Positions 46,998 through 58,386 of a stretch of DNA of 64,000 nucleotides are shown here, piece after piece. The notes beneath the pieces were generated by a model that was not told where the DNA came from, did not search any database, and saw only the letters and a list, made by a program, of their open reading frames with translations. Position 1 is the stretch's first letter. Each line of letters opens with the position of its first letter. The translations under genes were made by a program, and so were the position numbers. Source of the DNA: Volutella citrinella (Eukaryota > Ascomycota > Sordariomycetes > Hypocreales > Nectriaceae); contig JAWZSP010000007.1 of the NCBI GenBank assembly GCA_034401135.1, positions 372,001 to 436,000 of the forward strand, written 5' to 3'.

Positions 46998-48102
46998 TCA
47001 CAGCGGTGGGCCAAAAACATCGTCCGCCTTGTCCAGCTTTGGCTTCTTAGCAGCGTTGCCCTCCCCAAACACGGAGCCGTCATCCTGTGCGGCAACCTTC
47101 TTCTCCTTATTCATGGCCTGCTCGCGTCTCGCCCGCTGGAGGTTGACAAGGTTCGCCCTGTCCGGGTCTCGGCACCGTTGCAGCTTTTTACGAAGGGGTT
47201 TCATCGCCTTGACAACTTCCGGCTAAGCGGCGTTAGCAACTACCGTCTCAAATTGGTGTCGGTTCGGATCGACTTACCGAGCCCCAGTATTCTGTCATCC
47301 GCTCTGGAGGCTCCTCCTCCAGCATCTTGCGGCAACTTCCTATGGCAGCCATGATTCGCTGATGCATATCTGCTGCCGCACCGGCAGGTCCGTCGGCGCT
47401 GCCATTTTGTGGCGGTGCGCCAATAAGCACGTCAACCAGCCCGTGGTCAACGATAGATAGGGCAGCCATCATGATCTGGCTGGGGGTGTAGTGGAAGTAG
47501 GCATCCGTCAGCAGCGGGCTGAACTTCAGAATCTCTCGCGTTTTCGCATGCGCCTTGTTTACTCGAGCCTCCTCTTCTGGAAGCTTCCTCCGTAGCTCTA
47601 GAATGGCACCCTCCAGCGCTCGGAACGGGTGTCGGACATCGAAGGCGAAGCGAATGCCTTGGCAGAGCAGGAACTCTCCCGCGAGAATCTGCTCTCCGGT
47701 CGTGTTGGGGAACTTCTCGGAGAACGCGCCCAATTTGTAGAAGAATCCTTCAGCCTTACAGCCAAAGAAGAGCGACGTCTTGGAAAGGTCGGTCGCTGGG
47801 TAGGTCATGACCGAGTTGGTCACATAGAATCGTCGGAAGAAGACGGCAGCAGTGGCGCGAATCTCGGTCGGCAATTCACAGAACTGCGCAGCTCGCATGA
47901 GCTCGACGGTGGAGAACTTGACGAGCTGGATCTCCTCCTCGGGTGTCAAGAAGTCGGGGGGCGGGTCGGTGGCCATCCGGGGAGCAATCTGCTCCTTGGC
48001 GAGCGAGTTGGTCTTTTGGCGGAGCTCCTGCAAGCTCGACGGGCTGAACGACCAGAGCCTGAACTGGCTCGATTGCCGATAACGCTCGTCCTCCGTCGCC
48101 AT
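46998..48102 (-). CDS. ccl1: Cyclin H / Ccl1, CDK-activating kinase and TFIIH cyclin subunit
   Basis: Regulatory subunit of the Kin28/Cdk7 kinase that phosphorylates the RNA polymerase II tail. Exons 48102-47278 and 47222-46998 give 349 aa. The N-terminus TEDERYRQSSQFRLWSFSP is typical of fungal Ccl1. The cyclin box is visible as RATAAVFFRRFYVTNSVMTY with the conserved early RR and later TSLFFGCKAEGFFYKLGAF. The second cyclin fold includes FDVRHPFRALEGAILELR. A short basic and acidic C-terminal tail ends the protein. The 55-nt intron is canonical. The CAK partner Tfb3 is encoded 11.5 kb away at 59634. Confidence 0.92.
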
Positions 48103-48602
48103 GGCGAATAGGCCTGGCCGTAACTCAGCGGGTGGTTAGGCGGAGTGCTGGCGTGGGAAAATGCAGTGTTTGACCGAGCTGCCTAGAATCTGGCTGAAGC
48201 TGTCATGGGCACGCTCACGTGACAGCGCGTATCTTATCAGCACATCCATCATGGGTCGTCTGCTCTTGGCACAAGCCAAGAATAGTTGACGCCTCCAACG
48301 TAATCGAGCCGATCTTAATTTTATACCAACGCACTTTTACGGTGAGACACAGTCGCAGAGACGTCGTGTGAGAATGAATGGTCAGGTCCGTATTGCTATT
48401 TGGACAAGGGTGGCCCCGGACACGGTCAACGTGACAGATCTCTAAATACCATAACCGGGTTCGCCCACCTGAATACCAAGGAGAAAGTCCTGAACGCCAA
48501 TAACCCATGCCCTGGCAGTTTAATAAGAAATTTACAACTCAACCCCATGATCCTTGCGTAACCCCCGCGCAAATAGTCCCAAGCAATTGTGTTCGATACC
48601 CG
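48103..48602. other. Intergenic, ccl1 promoter
   Basis: 500 bp. No feature recognised beyond the presumed promoter of ccl1 and the 3' UTR of the BAR gene. Confidence 0.5.
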
Positions 48603-49960
48603 CTAGTATCCCAGGTTCTCTCGACGAGCAGGAGGAGGAGGCGGGGGCTTCTTCGCGCGGTTGACGGGCGGCGGCGGGGGCTTCTTGCCCAGAGCGCTCG
48701 TACTCCTGCTGACACTTCCGTAGCTGGTTGCAGGGCTGGCACTGCGATCGCCCCAGCCGTCTGGGCTTCCACTTCGGCTGGACCTGGAGATGTCGTCGCA
48801 GAAAACGTCGTCGTTACGGCCATAGGAGGCGTGATCAGTGGCAGTTCGGTTGAGGGTTCCGCTCGTAGCTCGCAGTCCGGCAATGGGGGTAGCGGTGGCA
48901 GTTCGGCCCTCGAAAGTCAGGGACCTACCCATGACAGGGCGGGTCGAGGCCGGAGGTGGTGGCGGAGGAGCCAGACGACGGCTGCTAGGGGATCGATTGG
49001 GAATACGAGGGGGGAGAGGCTCAGGCTCAGGCTCCTCATATACGGCCTGGTGACGGGGTTCCTGCCAAGAGCGAGCAGTGCTGGTGCGGCTCAAAGCCTG
49101 GCCGCCGGGGTATCTAGAGGAAGGCGATCCTGCACCGCCTCCAGCAGTCCAAGACTGCCGAACGCGACGCAGCTCCTCAGCGCAACGTTCGTGGTATTCC
49201 AGCTCGGCCTCGAGGAATTGTGTCATGGAGGCAATGTTGTCGACTTCGGACTCCTTGATATCCTGCATTCGGCGGAGGACATCCTCGCTGGACTCTTCAA
49301 ACTTGGCCTTGTTGGTTCTGACCTCTTCCTCGACGCGGAAATCGTCGCGACGAGCCTTGGCCAGCTTGCCTGCGCTAGCATCATAGGCAAGGCGGCGGTT
49401 CTCGAGCTTCTTGCGAGAAGCCTGATGGGGAACAGAGTTAGTAAGAACATCCCGGGCGGTTATGGACAGAGGTTTGGATTGCTGACGAACCTGGTAATCC
49501 TTCATCATATTCATGCTGCGCTCAACAGTATCCATCCAAGTGGCAGTGGCGCAGTCGACGTAAGTCTCCTGGATGCTAGCAATGCGCTCGTTGGCGCGTC
49601 CGAGCGAGAGCAAGCAGTTTCCAAACTCGGAATCCTGCTCAAAATCTTCGCCATGCGTGGCCATGGCTCGGCCCAGGTACGAGGTGGGCGAGCCGCGCTC
49701 CTTGTCGTCAAGGAGTTCGTTGCGGCGCGACATCCACTTGATGTAGGCACTCATTGACTTTTGCAACTTGTCCATACCTAGCCAGTGTCAGTCAAGGCAC
49801 AATTGGCTTCCGCGGAAGGCGATATGGACTTACCATCATGGCGCAGAGCCATCTCGTTCTCAAGCATCTTGAACTCCTCCGAGTGCGTCGTGCGGGCTTC
49901 GCTGCCCATCTTCTCGCCAGCCCATTGAAAGGCGCGGTCGATCTTCTTTGTGAAATGCAT
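48603..49960 (-). CDS. BAR-domain protein with proline-rich tail
   Basis: Membrane-curvature protein, likely cytosolic and acting in endocytosis or vacuolar traffic. Exons 49960-49834, 49777-49491 and 49421-48603 give 410 aa. Residues 1 to about 235 are a helical BAR domain: HFTKKIDRAFQWAGEKMGSE, then the DKLQKSMSAYIKWMSRRNE helix and a long coiled coil to YHERCAEELRRVRQSW. The remainder is disordered with polyproline blocks (LAPPPPPPAS, KKPPPPPVN, KKPPPPPPAR) that could bind SH3 domains; no SH3 is present. The second intron (49490-49422, 69 nt, TACTAAC branch) is a multiple of three with no stop, so retention would add 23 residues in the coiled coil. Confidence 0.92.
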
Positions 49961-52900
49961 GGTAAATTAGGTGCAAGGGACAGCTATGCGGGATTGGCAG
50001 CTGTAATTGAGCTTGTTCTTCTCTCGATTCGGCGTCGGATCCAGCCCGATCGCTGCAGCACAAGGGAGATGTAGGTGGTCGGAGCTGTGTCTAAAGCTCC
50101 GTCAAGGCGCTGGGTGGTTATAAGCACGCAGCCAAGCCAGTCCAAGGGCGCAGAGCAATATAAGCGAGTGGGATGATTGCCGGAGAAACACGGTATAGGC
50201 AACACAGAGGAAACTGAACAGATGCCATGAATGAAAGGAAGGGGTCTGAAAGCAGAAGGCGAGCGTCGGGTTAATGAACCAAGAACCAGAAACAAGGGGT
50301 TGGACGAGGGGGGTGGCTCTTAGTGGCAATAAAGTTGGTTGGGAGGTTTGGGTTGCGAATCGCTGCGGGACAGCACCATGGACGCTTTAGGACCGCCCTG
50401 GGGGTGCGGTGCAGGAATGTCAATCACGGCGCAGTATGTGTTCAGGGCATGTCGAGTTGGGCAGGTGGGAGCCCACAGGCACCGGGACCTTTTTGGTGTT
50501 GACAACCCCACGGTAGCGCGCCCATAGTCCTGTGGTCCCCTGGCACAGGCGTGTTTCTATTATGGGGGGAGGGATTGGATGCTGGAGGCGGGGCTGTTAC
50601 AGGGCGAGCCCAGCGCGGGCCAGTGCCCGAAGTGGGTGCCGCCCACGTCCAGGCCCGGAGAGGCGAGCCAGGGCCTGTGAAGCTAAGATGGGGCGCTCCA
50701 GGCGCTGCCTTCCCTGTGGTGTGCTTGTGGTTGTGTGCCATCGCTCGCCAGTGAGCCGCGAGCCACCCGCCGACGCTTGAGACATGACAATGTCACTGTA
50801 CTTGTACCATCTGCTGCCTGTACGCCGGTGCTCAGGTACCGCTTAGTACCCTCTTATCTTGTGCCTGCCAATAAAGCACTGGCAGAGGCGCGCAGTAGTG
50901 GCCGCGCGCCATTGCCCCTGGAGATGCTTGGCTGTGCTTGGCTGCTCTTGGCTTTGGAAGATTGACGCTGGGGCCGGAGCTTCTGGGCCCGGTGAGGGTG
51001 TTTCATTGCAGGGTCCTTCTTGCAAATCATTTGGCTATGCGTGCTCATCATCACCATTCACCACCAACACTGGCGCCACTGCGTCCTACCGTTTTCAAGC
51101 GGACGAGGTGCAACCACAAGTGCATGATGACACATGTGCGATCCAGCTCAGTTGGATGACATCGTCGACCACCGCCGGTTCGCTCTGGATATTTTAGGAA
51201 CCTGGATGCCAGAGTTTAGATGCTCCGCCTGCGTGCGTAACTGCGTACTCGTTCTTGGACTGGCTTGATGTCGTATACTTTGGTCTCCTCGGTTTGTGGG
51301 CAGCCAGCTCGCCGACCACGATCGGCAAGCCACACCAACACACCATATTTGGCACACATTGTCAGCGGGCTCCGCGGGCCGCCCCTCCACCACACGAAGC
51401 CGCAAGTGCTGCTCTGGCCTCATCGGCGAAGGCGTTTGTGAGGAGCGAAGCCGTAGGTCCGTCTGCGCCTGTTCTCCCTGACCGTTGCAATCCGCCAGAA
51501 ATTCCGGGTTCGTTTGGGAAGATGCCGCTCGCTCCTCCAATCCTTCATACGCGTACGCCGATGGCCAACCCACCCTGCTTCAACTCCCGGCGCCGTCCAC
51601 AGCATTGCTTGGACACAGTATTCAGCCATCTTTACTTATTTGTCTGGAAACACGAAGCTGCTAGTCTCTCCTCCAATGGGTCGATGACGACCTAGTGCAG
51701 GGATATGTGGGACGACACGCAAGAACTTGAAGCCACTGCTGGTTACTTGACCCAACAGTTATAGGAACCTCTCCACGACAACCCATCCCAAGGCTCCAAG
51801 CAGTCGATAACCGCGATCTAATCTGACACTGCCTGGCTGCTGTCACCTCCCAAAACGAGAGGATGGGTCTCGAATGGTACCCTGCATGGAAAGACAGCGC
51901 GGGTAGCGACCGACGGCATCTTGCTCGTATCCTCTAAACGGACTCCGTACTCTGGGCCCCGACAAGGGCCGCGGAGTGGCGTTGCGGATGGATGGACCCC
52001 ATCCCAACCCCTGGGCCTCGTTGCCGCTTTGGCACGATACGAGTACGGACTTGCTGTGTCCACTGAAGCACGGAGCAAGGCCTGTTGGTGGCCATTCCTC
52101 AGTGAACGCCCACCCTGAGACAGTGGCGCCGATAGTTGACGTCGAGCCGCAATAACCTGTTACGCCCATAAAGAGTGCGCGTCTCTTCCAGCCAGATCAA
52201 CACCCGACTCTGTCCTCGCGGATGCTTGACACGCCACAATTTGCATACAGGACTTGTGCGAATCGACGGCTTTGCTCCCGCGAACGGCTCGGCATGACAG
52301 ACGAGATGGTCTAACCCAACCACTCCACCGGAGGCACCGTCCGCACACCGGCGTCTTCGCCTAGCCATCCCTTGGCCATGCGCTAGGGGCTGCCCTTGAT
52401 GGTGGCTACTCAGAGCGCCTCCTCCACATTCCACTGTCTCCTTTGGGCCAAGCCTTCTTAGCCCTTGTTACAGTGAGTCTGCAGGTGAGTGGTTCTGTGG
52501 GCCAACCCAGCTGCTTGGGGTGGCATCGCGGAACCCTGAATTCTGGAGTCAACCCTCCCCGAGTTCCAATGCATCCATGCGCATGAGGGTCCCATGGCGC
52601 ACAATTGCAGACCATGAGCTGATAAGTCTGATCTGTCAGGCTACAACACCCCCTCACCCACCACTAAACCTGCTATAGTCGCTCATCCGTTGTCTCGTCA
52701 TGTTTGTACAGTATGCCGCCACAAGAGGCAAAGTTGCTGGTGATGGAGAATAGTGATTCGACCCTGGCCAGATCGTGGGGAACAGGAGCCAGTGTCCCCT
52801 AACAATTGCTTGATGCCGAATGCGAAAATCGACCTATTCAACCGACTACGCCGCTGGTGTGCACCAACCCCCCGGCACTATTGTGATGGCTTGCTCATGG

Positions 52901-54207
52901 GCGAATCGAGTTTTTCGCGTTTGGCTCGGTGGACAAAATAATGACCGGCGCCATTCCCCAGACCAGACAGATCCTAGTCTGGTGAAGCCGTCGCCTTATC
53001 TTCGTCGCCTTGGGAGGAGTCAGCGAAGCGGAACCCCTCGACGCTTCCTTCATGTGGTCTAGCGATGGACACAAAACCCCGCGTCCGCACAACAATTACC
53101 CAACGATTTCGCTGCGTTCTCGGCCTTCCGCTATCCTGATGGCGGGAGGCGTGCGGGACTAAATCAACTTTGGCATTGAAGCCGATGAGTGCACCACTGC
53201 ACCATGAGGCGAGGTGCAAGGGTGAGGCCCCGGTCGCTGCAGAGTAGCTGCAGTGGTTGAGTACTTGCAGGAACTGGTGCTAACCAAGTTGATTCGTGGG
53301 ATGAGTCTTCTTAGCTTCTCTTGCAACGGCTCATGAAGGTGTCCACCTTGAGTGATTATTTCTTCAAGCCAAAGCTGGATAGTTGCTAAGGTTTGTGATG
53401 CGCGAAAGCGTCATGGGGTGCCTGCGCTGCAAGCAGTGACGGCCAAAGTTGAGTCTCAAAAACGATAGAGTTGGGCGCACGATTACATCAATCATAAAGC
53501 GAAGATAACGATGGAACTTTACCACAACTCGGCCGGATAAAATCGAAACGGCCGAGGCGCCCCGTTGGAAATCTTAAAAATCCAGTCAAGGTTGGGTTGA
53601 CTTGACTGTGCGTACACAGTGTCTTGCACTTTATAGCAGCCCCACCCGCAAGCAGACTAGGCGAAGGAATGGTGAACAGACGACAGGCCAACCTTCTGCC
53701 ACTTCCAGCCGCATTCAAATAGAAACTCACTTGAGGGTTGGGAAATGCTCTGTTGTTAACTTTTGGAGGAAGCTGAATGCACACCGTCCCGTATCTCTCA
53801 CACTCCTTGCGCCAATTCTCTCCATGATTGTGCCATGTTTAAGGGGCTTTCGTCACGGCGCCAATCGCCACTGTGCTGCTAATGACGCGGCCTGTCCAGT
53901 GAAGAGCGAGCGCAGGGCCACTTGACATCAATCTTATCGGCACGGCCAAGTTCAGATCTGCAAGAACGCTCAACCGCGCGCCTCCACGAAGGAAAGTCCC
54001 CAGCCATCCCAGTGTCACCGGCCTCGTCGAATGCGCCAGTTCCAATCGCTGTGGATAGTCTTAGCCCGCCGGTTCGCTTGGCTGGGTTGAAGACGCGACT
54101 CACGCGCTCAGCCCGTTGTTTGACCTGCGCACACGACCAACGACGATTGCCCAGGGATAACGAGCGCGCAACCTGACGAGGCAGCTTAGAGACTGTCTGG
54201 AGGCGGC
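49961..54207. other. 4.2 kb gene-poor stretch
   Basis: The largest empty interval. Only short open frames occur, none with a convincing domain. A possible ankyrin-like relic lies near 53157-53230 on the minus strand (PLHLASWCSGALIG). No tRNA, CRISPR or transposon ends are seen. Confidence 0.5.
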
Positions 54208-55344
54208 ATGAAGCTGCGGCTCCTCTCTCTGAGCCTCGCAGCCCTTCTTGCGGCTCTGCCCGGATCCTCCGGTAGACCACGGCCTCAGCAGGTTGGACCA
54301 GTGCCCAAATACTTTGGTGAGTATTCGCCCACCCCTGCTCAAATGCTTAATTCAATGGCCCGGTCATATTCATTATTGTATACCACATGTTTATCATTCC
54401 CCTATTCCTCTCATTAACCCATTCTCCAATTGTTTACGACTGACTGACCATTTCTCAGAGGAAGCCTAGTAGGTGTCCCAAGTGTAGCTCTCGCACGAGC
54501 GCAACTAACATCATTATCCATCAAGCCATAGCATTCACTACGATGCCAGGTTTACCCACGGCCCGCTCCGTGAAAAGGATCAGCAAGATGCCATTCGAGT
54601 GCTCATCCAGACCTATCTGACCACGTTCCGAGAACTCGGCGTGCAGACATGGCTGATGCACGGCTCGTTGCTTGGCTGGTGGTGGGGGAAGAGGGCAAGT
54701 TCCACCCCCGGCGGCATCATGAAGTCTAAGGCGGAATATTCACTAACTCGGACTCGCTGTAGGTCATGCCCTGGGATCTTGACGCAGACGTCCAAGTCAC
54801 CGAGGCTGATATGTACTTCCTGGCCGCCTATTACAACATGACGAATTACTACTACCGCTACGGAGACATGAAGGGCCGTTTCTTCCAGCTCGAAATTAAC
54901 CCATATTTTGTCCACCGCGAGCGTGATGATAGTCAAAACGTCATCGATGCCAGGTGGATCGATATGGAGAACGGGCTCTACATCGACATTACCGCCGCAC
55001 GGTATGACCCAGACCACAAGGAAGGCGAGGGTATCCTGTACGACAAGTACAATCATGAGTACCGAGTGAGTCGTGCTGCGCGAGTGTCATTTGCCCCATG
55101 GGAGGATTTGCTAATGTGATTCAGGACACGTTCGTGTTCCCCCTGCTGGAAACCACCTTTGAGGGTGTGCCAGCCAAGATTCCATACGGATACCGTGCCA
55201 TGCTTGCTTCAGAGTATGGTGAGAGGGCTCTCATCAACACTGAATATCACGAGTGAGTTTCGCGCTTTTTGCACAAGACATCATCGGCTAACCCTGGCTA
55301 GCCACAAGTTCGATCAGATCACGATGGAGTGGGTTCCAACATAG
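54208..55344 (+). CDS. LicD/MNN4-like protein (mannosyl-phosphate transfer family)
   Basis: Secretory-pathway protein related to yeast Mnn4 and bacterial LicD, which act in phosphate addition to glycans. Exons 54208-54316, 54459-54468, 54532-54694, 54763-55065, 55125-55252 and 55302-55344 give 251 aa. Residues 1-22 are a signal peptide or anchor. The family core is LMHGSLLGWWWGKRVMPWDLD, with the DxD of DLDADVQV, followed by LEINPYFVHRE, GLYIDITAAR and the end THE-type DTFVFPLLETTFEGVPAKI. Exon 2 is only 10 nt. The intron inside GWWWGKR-VMPWD uses a GC donor (GCAAGT). The protein is short for MNN4 but complete for the LicD core. Confidence 0.87.
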
Positions 55345-55826
55345 TGCCTCATCTGAGAGAGCCAGTTGACGGACCATACAAACCTCAATTCAAATGCAAT
55401 GCGTAATATAGACTTAATGCGGCTCAAGGAAATGGTCAAGGGCAGCAGCGAGCAAGGCAATTGCGCTGGTCGTCGCCGCTTTGTTGATTGATGCCCATCT
55501 CATCAGTGTACCAAATCTATGTACAATATTTATGATTAGCGACGGGAAATATTCTGAATAGAAAGAGCCAAGAGACTAATTTTTAAAATGCCCATAACTT
55601 CGGCAGTGCTTGTACTTTGTGTGCGCGGGTAATATGTGCGAGGTTATCTTGTTGTGTTTGGGAGTGAGGTGAGTTCCTCTGCAGGCGGCCCCGCGACGTC
55701 ACAAACGCGTCTGCAATCACGCGTCGGCAGCTGGCACTTAACCTTCTCGCCTTTACAACCACCTCCGCCACCACCACCCCCGCGCTGGGAATCGCAAAAC
55801 AGGGAATTGCCGTCCCTTTTCCCGAG
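55345..55826. other. Intergenic, no recognised feature
   Basis: 480 bp: AT-rich 3' flank of the MNN4-like gene, then a C-rich stretch (CCACC repeats near 55760) forming the 5' region of the kinetochore gene. Confidence 0.5.
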
Positions 55827-58210
55827 ATGGCCGGTAGGCAATCCAATGCATAATGCAACTCACATCCCCATCATGCGCTGACCTTTAGCGTAGGCCGTGA
55901 GCGCCGCGAAGCGAAGCTCAATGAGCGACTCCGCGGTGCCCAGTGTGTACCCCAATAGCCCATCGCATGGCGTATTGGTGGCTAATTTGTCAACAGACGC
56001 ACAAATATAGGCGATGACTCGTTCAACCTCGATATTGGAGGCTTGGTGGCAGCTCCGGAGCTGATGGAAGCGTCCGAGTCCCCCGAAGCTGAGTAGGTGT
56101 CAAGCAGTGCTGCATGGCTTGCTAGGTTTCTGACCAGGTAACAGGGACACCAATATTGGCAATGCTGCGACCCAACCAGCAAGGCCGACGGCTGGCACGG
56201 AGCGGCGTGCTGCGATCCTCAATGAACGACTTCGTGGCGCTCAGTATGCGCCCTACGAGATGGCCTATGGCTTGCGCGGCTGCTAACTTGTGGACAGGAA
56301 CACAAATGTTGGCGACGAACCCTTCGTACTGGACATAAAGGGCTTGAAAATAGCAGGTTCTACGCCCATAGCGCCCCCAGCGAAGCCATCGCCAACCGCA
56401 AGGGCTCCCAGTCCCGACGACCAGCAGCAGGTCTCGCCACCCTCTGCCCCGAGTTCCACGAATGCTAGACGACGCTCGCCTCGATTGTCAGGCCCCTCGG
56501 AGCCCGCTGACCCATACGACCTGCCCAACGCATCTAAGGGGTCCGTCGCGCAGGCCGCAGCTCCAAGTACCACGGAACCAGAGCCAAGCCTGCCAGGCAC
56601 GGCGCAAAAGTCCGTCGGCCAGTCCAGTGCGACGCGATCGATGGTCGACTCGCACATTGACACCGATCCCGTCGCGCTGCCACAGCTGCCCGGACCACCC
56701 GCATTCCGATCCCCCGCAACGTCGCGCGTCTACTATACGGATGAGGTCGAGGAAAGCCCGGTTAGTGAGCCGGGCAGCGGTCGGCGCGTCCGTACTGTAC
56801 GTCTCAGCGACACGCGCTCTTCCACCACCAGACTCCTCCAGGCTATAAACCCGCCGGACTCGGACCCGATTTCGTCGCCCTTGGAAAAGAAGAAGAGGCG
56901 AAGCGACGCGGCGGCTATTATACGGTCAACTAGGAGCTCCCTTCGGAAGAGCACGCGGTCAAGGACATCGGAAGAGCCAGGCGAGACGTCCCGAGAGCAA
57001 GCCGGACAGGATGAACCCTTGGATATTGATATGAACTCGGGCGATGCGGCCCCGTCTGATCCAGAGGAAGCCGACGTAGGAGGAGCCGATGACGATGAGA
57101 CAGCAGAAGCGATCGACGAGACAGCAGCTGCTAAAGCTCTGGGAAATAAACGCCCAAGGAGCCGGCAGTCGCCATCTCCTGAACTCGGTTCATTCATCCC
57201 TGACGAAACTGAGCCCGATCACGAACCAGCGCCCAAGCGACTACGCAGAGCAGCACATAAAAGCCCCGCCGCACAGAGACAGCCGGCAACGAAACCGAGG
57301 GAAAAGGCCATATCAGGCGCAGAAAAACCCAAGGCCACCAAAAAGGCAGCAACGAGGGCCAAGAAGCCTGCCAGGGAGCGGCGAGAGAGCGTCGACACAC
57401 ATGGCCAGTCAATCGAAATTACAGTCCAGCGCTTTGTCAACTACAAAGAGAGAAAAGCCGAAGACGAGGAAGGGGACGACGACCCACTACAGTCCGAGGT
57501 CGCATTTGCGCCGCGCAGTGAGACCGTTATCGACGTGTTTTCGCAGGTATGCACGGAAGTCATCGAGTCGCTACTCGCGCAGCTCGAGGAACAGGCGACC
57601 AGCGCGGAAGACAGGAGTAAGAAGAAAGAATGCCGCATCAAGATGAGGGCCGTCGAAGCATACAGAGAGGAGTTAAACACTCGCCTACTTCAACACGTTC
57701 GTGCACCCCAATTGTGATGGAAATGCTAAAGTGGCTAACAGTATCCAGGCTATTCATCTGAACGACTGGCACTCATTACGCAAGCGAGTTCGGATGGTGC
57801 AGAAGGAGAAGCTGGCACTGCGAGAAGAGATTCTACAGCTCAAGGCAGAGCGGGAGCAGGTTGCCCTGCGAATGGACGCGGTGCGAGTAAAGCACGAGGA
57901 GGACTCAAAGGACGCAAAGGTAGGCGCATTCTGTGGTCGTGATTCGGACACTAGCTAATTCGAAACGCAGTATTGCTTGGATCTGTCGTCGATGATGCAC
58001 GACGTGGATCTGGCTGTTGAGCAGGGCCGCGAGGCACTCGAGCTGTCAGTAGCCGAGCAGAAGAAGGCGGAGCTAGCCAACCTTGAACTCCTGGTCACGC
58101 AAATCGCCGACGAGGCCAGCTCGAGAAGCGCTGCAGGCGGACTGCTCTCGCAGGTCAAAGAGTTCAATGCCTTCCTTGAACGAGCTGCTGTGGCGCTGGA
58201 ATCAAGATGA
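55827..58210 (+). CDS. Probable CENP-U/Ame1/Mis17 inner-kinetochore protein with duplicated N-terminal motif
   Basis: Exons 55827-55833, 55894-55942, 55997-56092, 56145-56243, 56298-57696, 57749-57919 and 57971-58210 give 686 aa. The C-terminal 200 residues resemble the fungal CENP-U family: SETVIDVFSQVCTEVIESLL, AYREELNTRLLQH, then a coiled coil (EEILQLKAEREQVALRMDAV) and a final helix (DLAVEQGREALELS). The middle is disordered and charged. The N-terminus carries LNERLRGAQ followed by TNIGDDSFNLDIGGL, and again LNERLRGAQ and TNVGDEPFVLDIKGL. The RLRG core resembles the Ame1 N-terminal motif that docks to the Mtw1/Mis12 complex. Family assignment is from recollection of homologues, without a search. 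Exon 1 encodes only MA plus one base. Confidence 0.75.
55902..56045 (+). repeat. Intragenic duplication, copy 1 (exon-intron-exon)
   Basis: 144 bp comprising 41 bp of exon 2, a 54-nt intron and 49 bp of exon 3. It aligns without gaps to copy 2, 301 bp downstream; about 30 of 41 exon-2 bases match by hand count. Confidence 0.75.
56203..56346 (+). repeat. Intragenic duplication, copy 2 (exon-intron-exon)
   Basis: 144 bp with the same 41/54/49 exon-intron-exon layout as copy 1. Both introns are in the same phase (CA|G versus CA|A). Confidence 0.75.
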
Positions 58211-58386
58211 CGAAGAGGACGCCATCAGGAACGGAAAACAAACAGATGATGAGACGACGCGACGATGAATGAAGAATCTGGGTTCTGTGCCCAGATGATA
58301 CGCTAATGTATGACGTTTGTCTTCGTTTTTACTCATTTTACATGACTCTCGCGAGCTTGGCTGTCCAACCGGACCAGGGGACCGCC

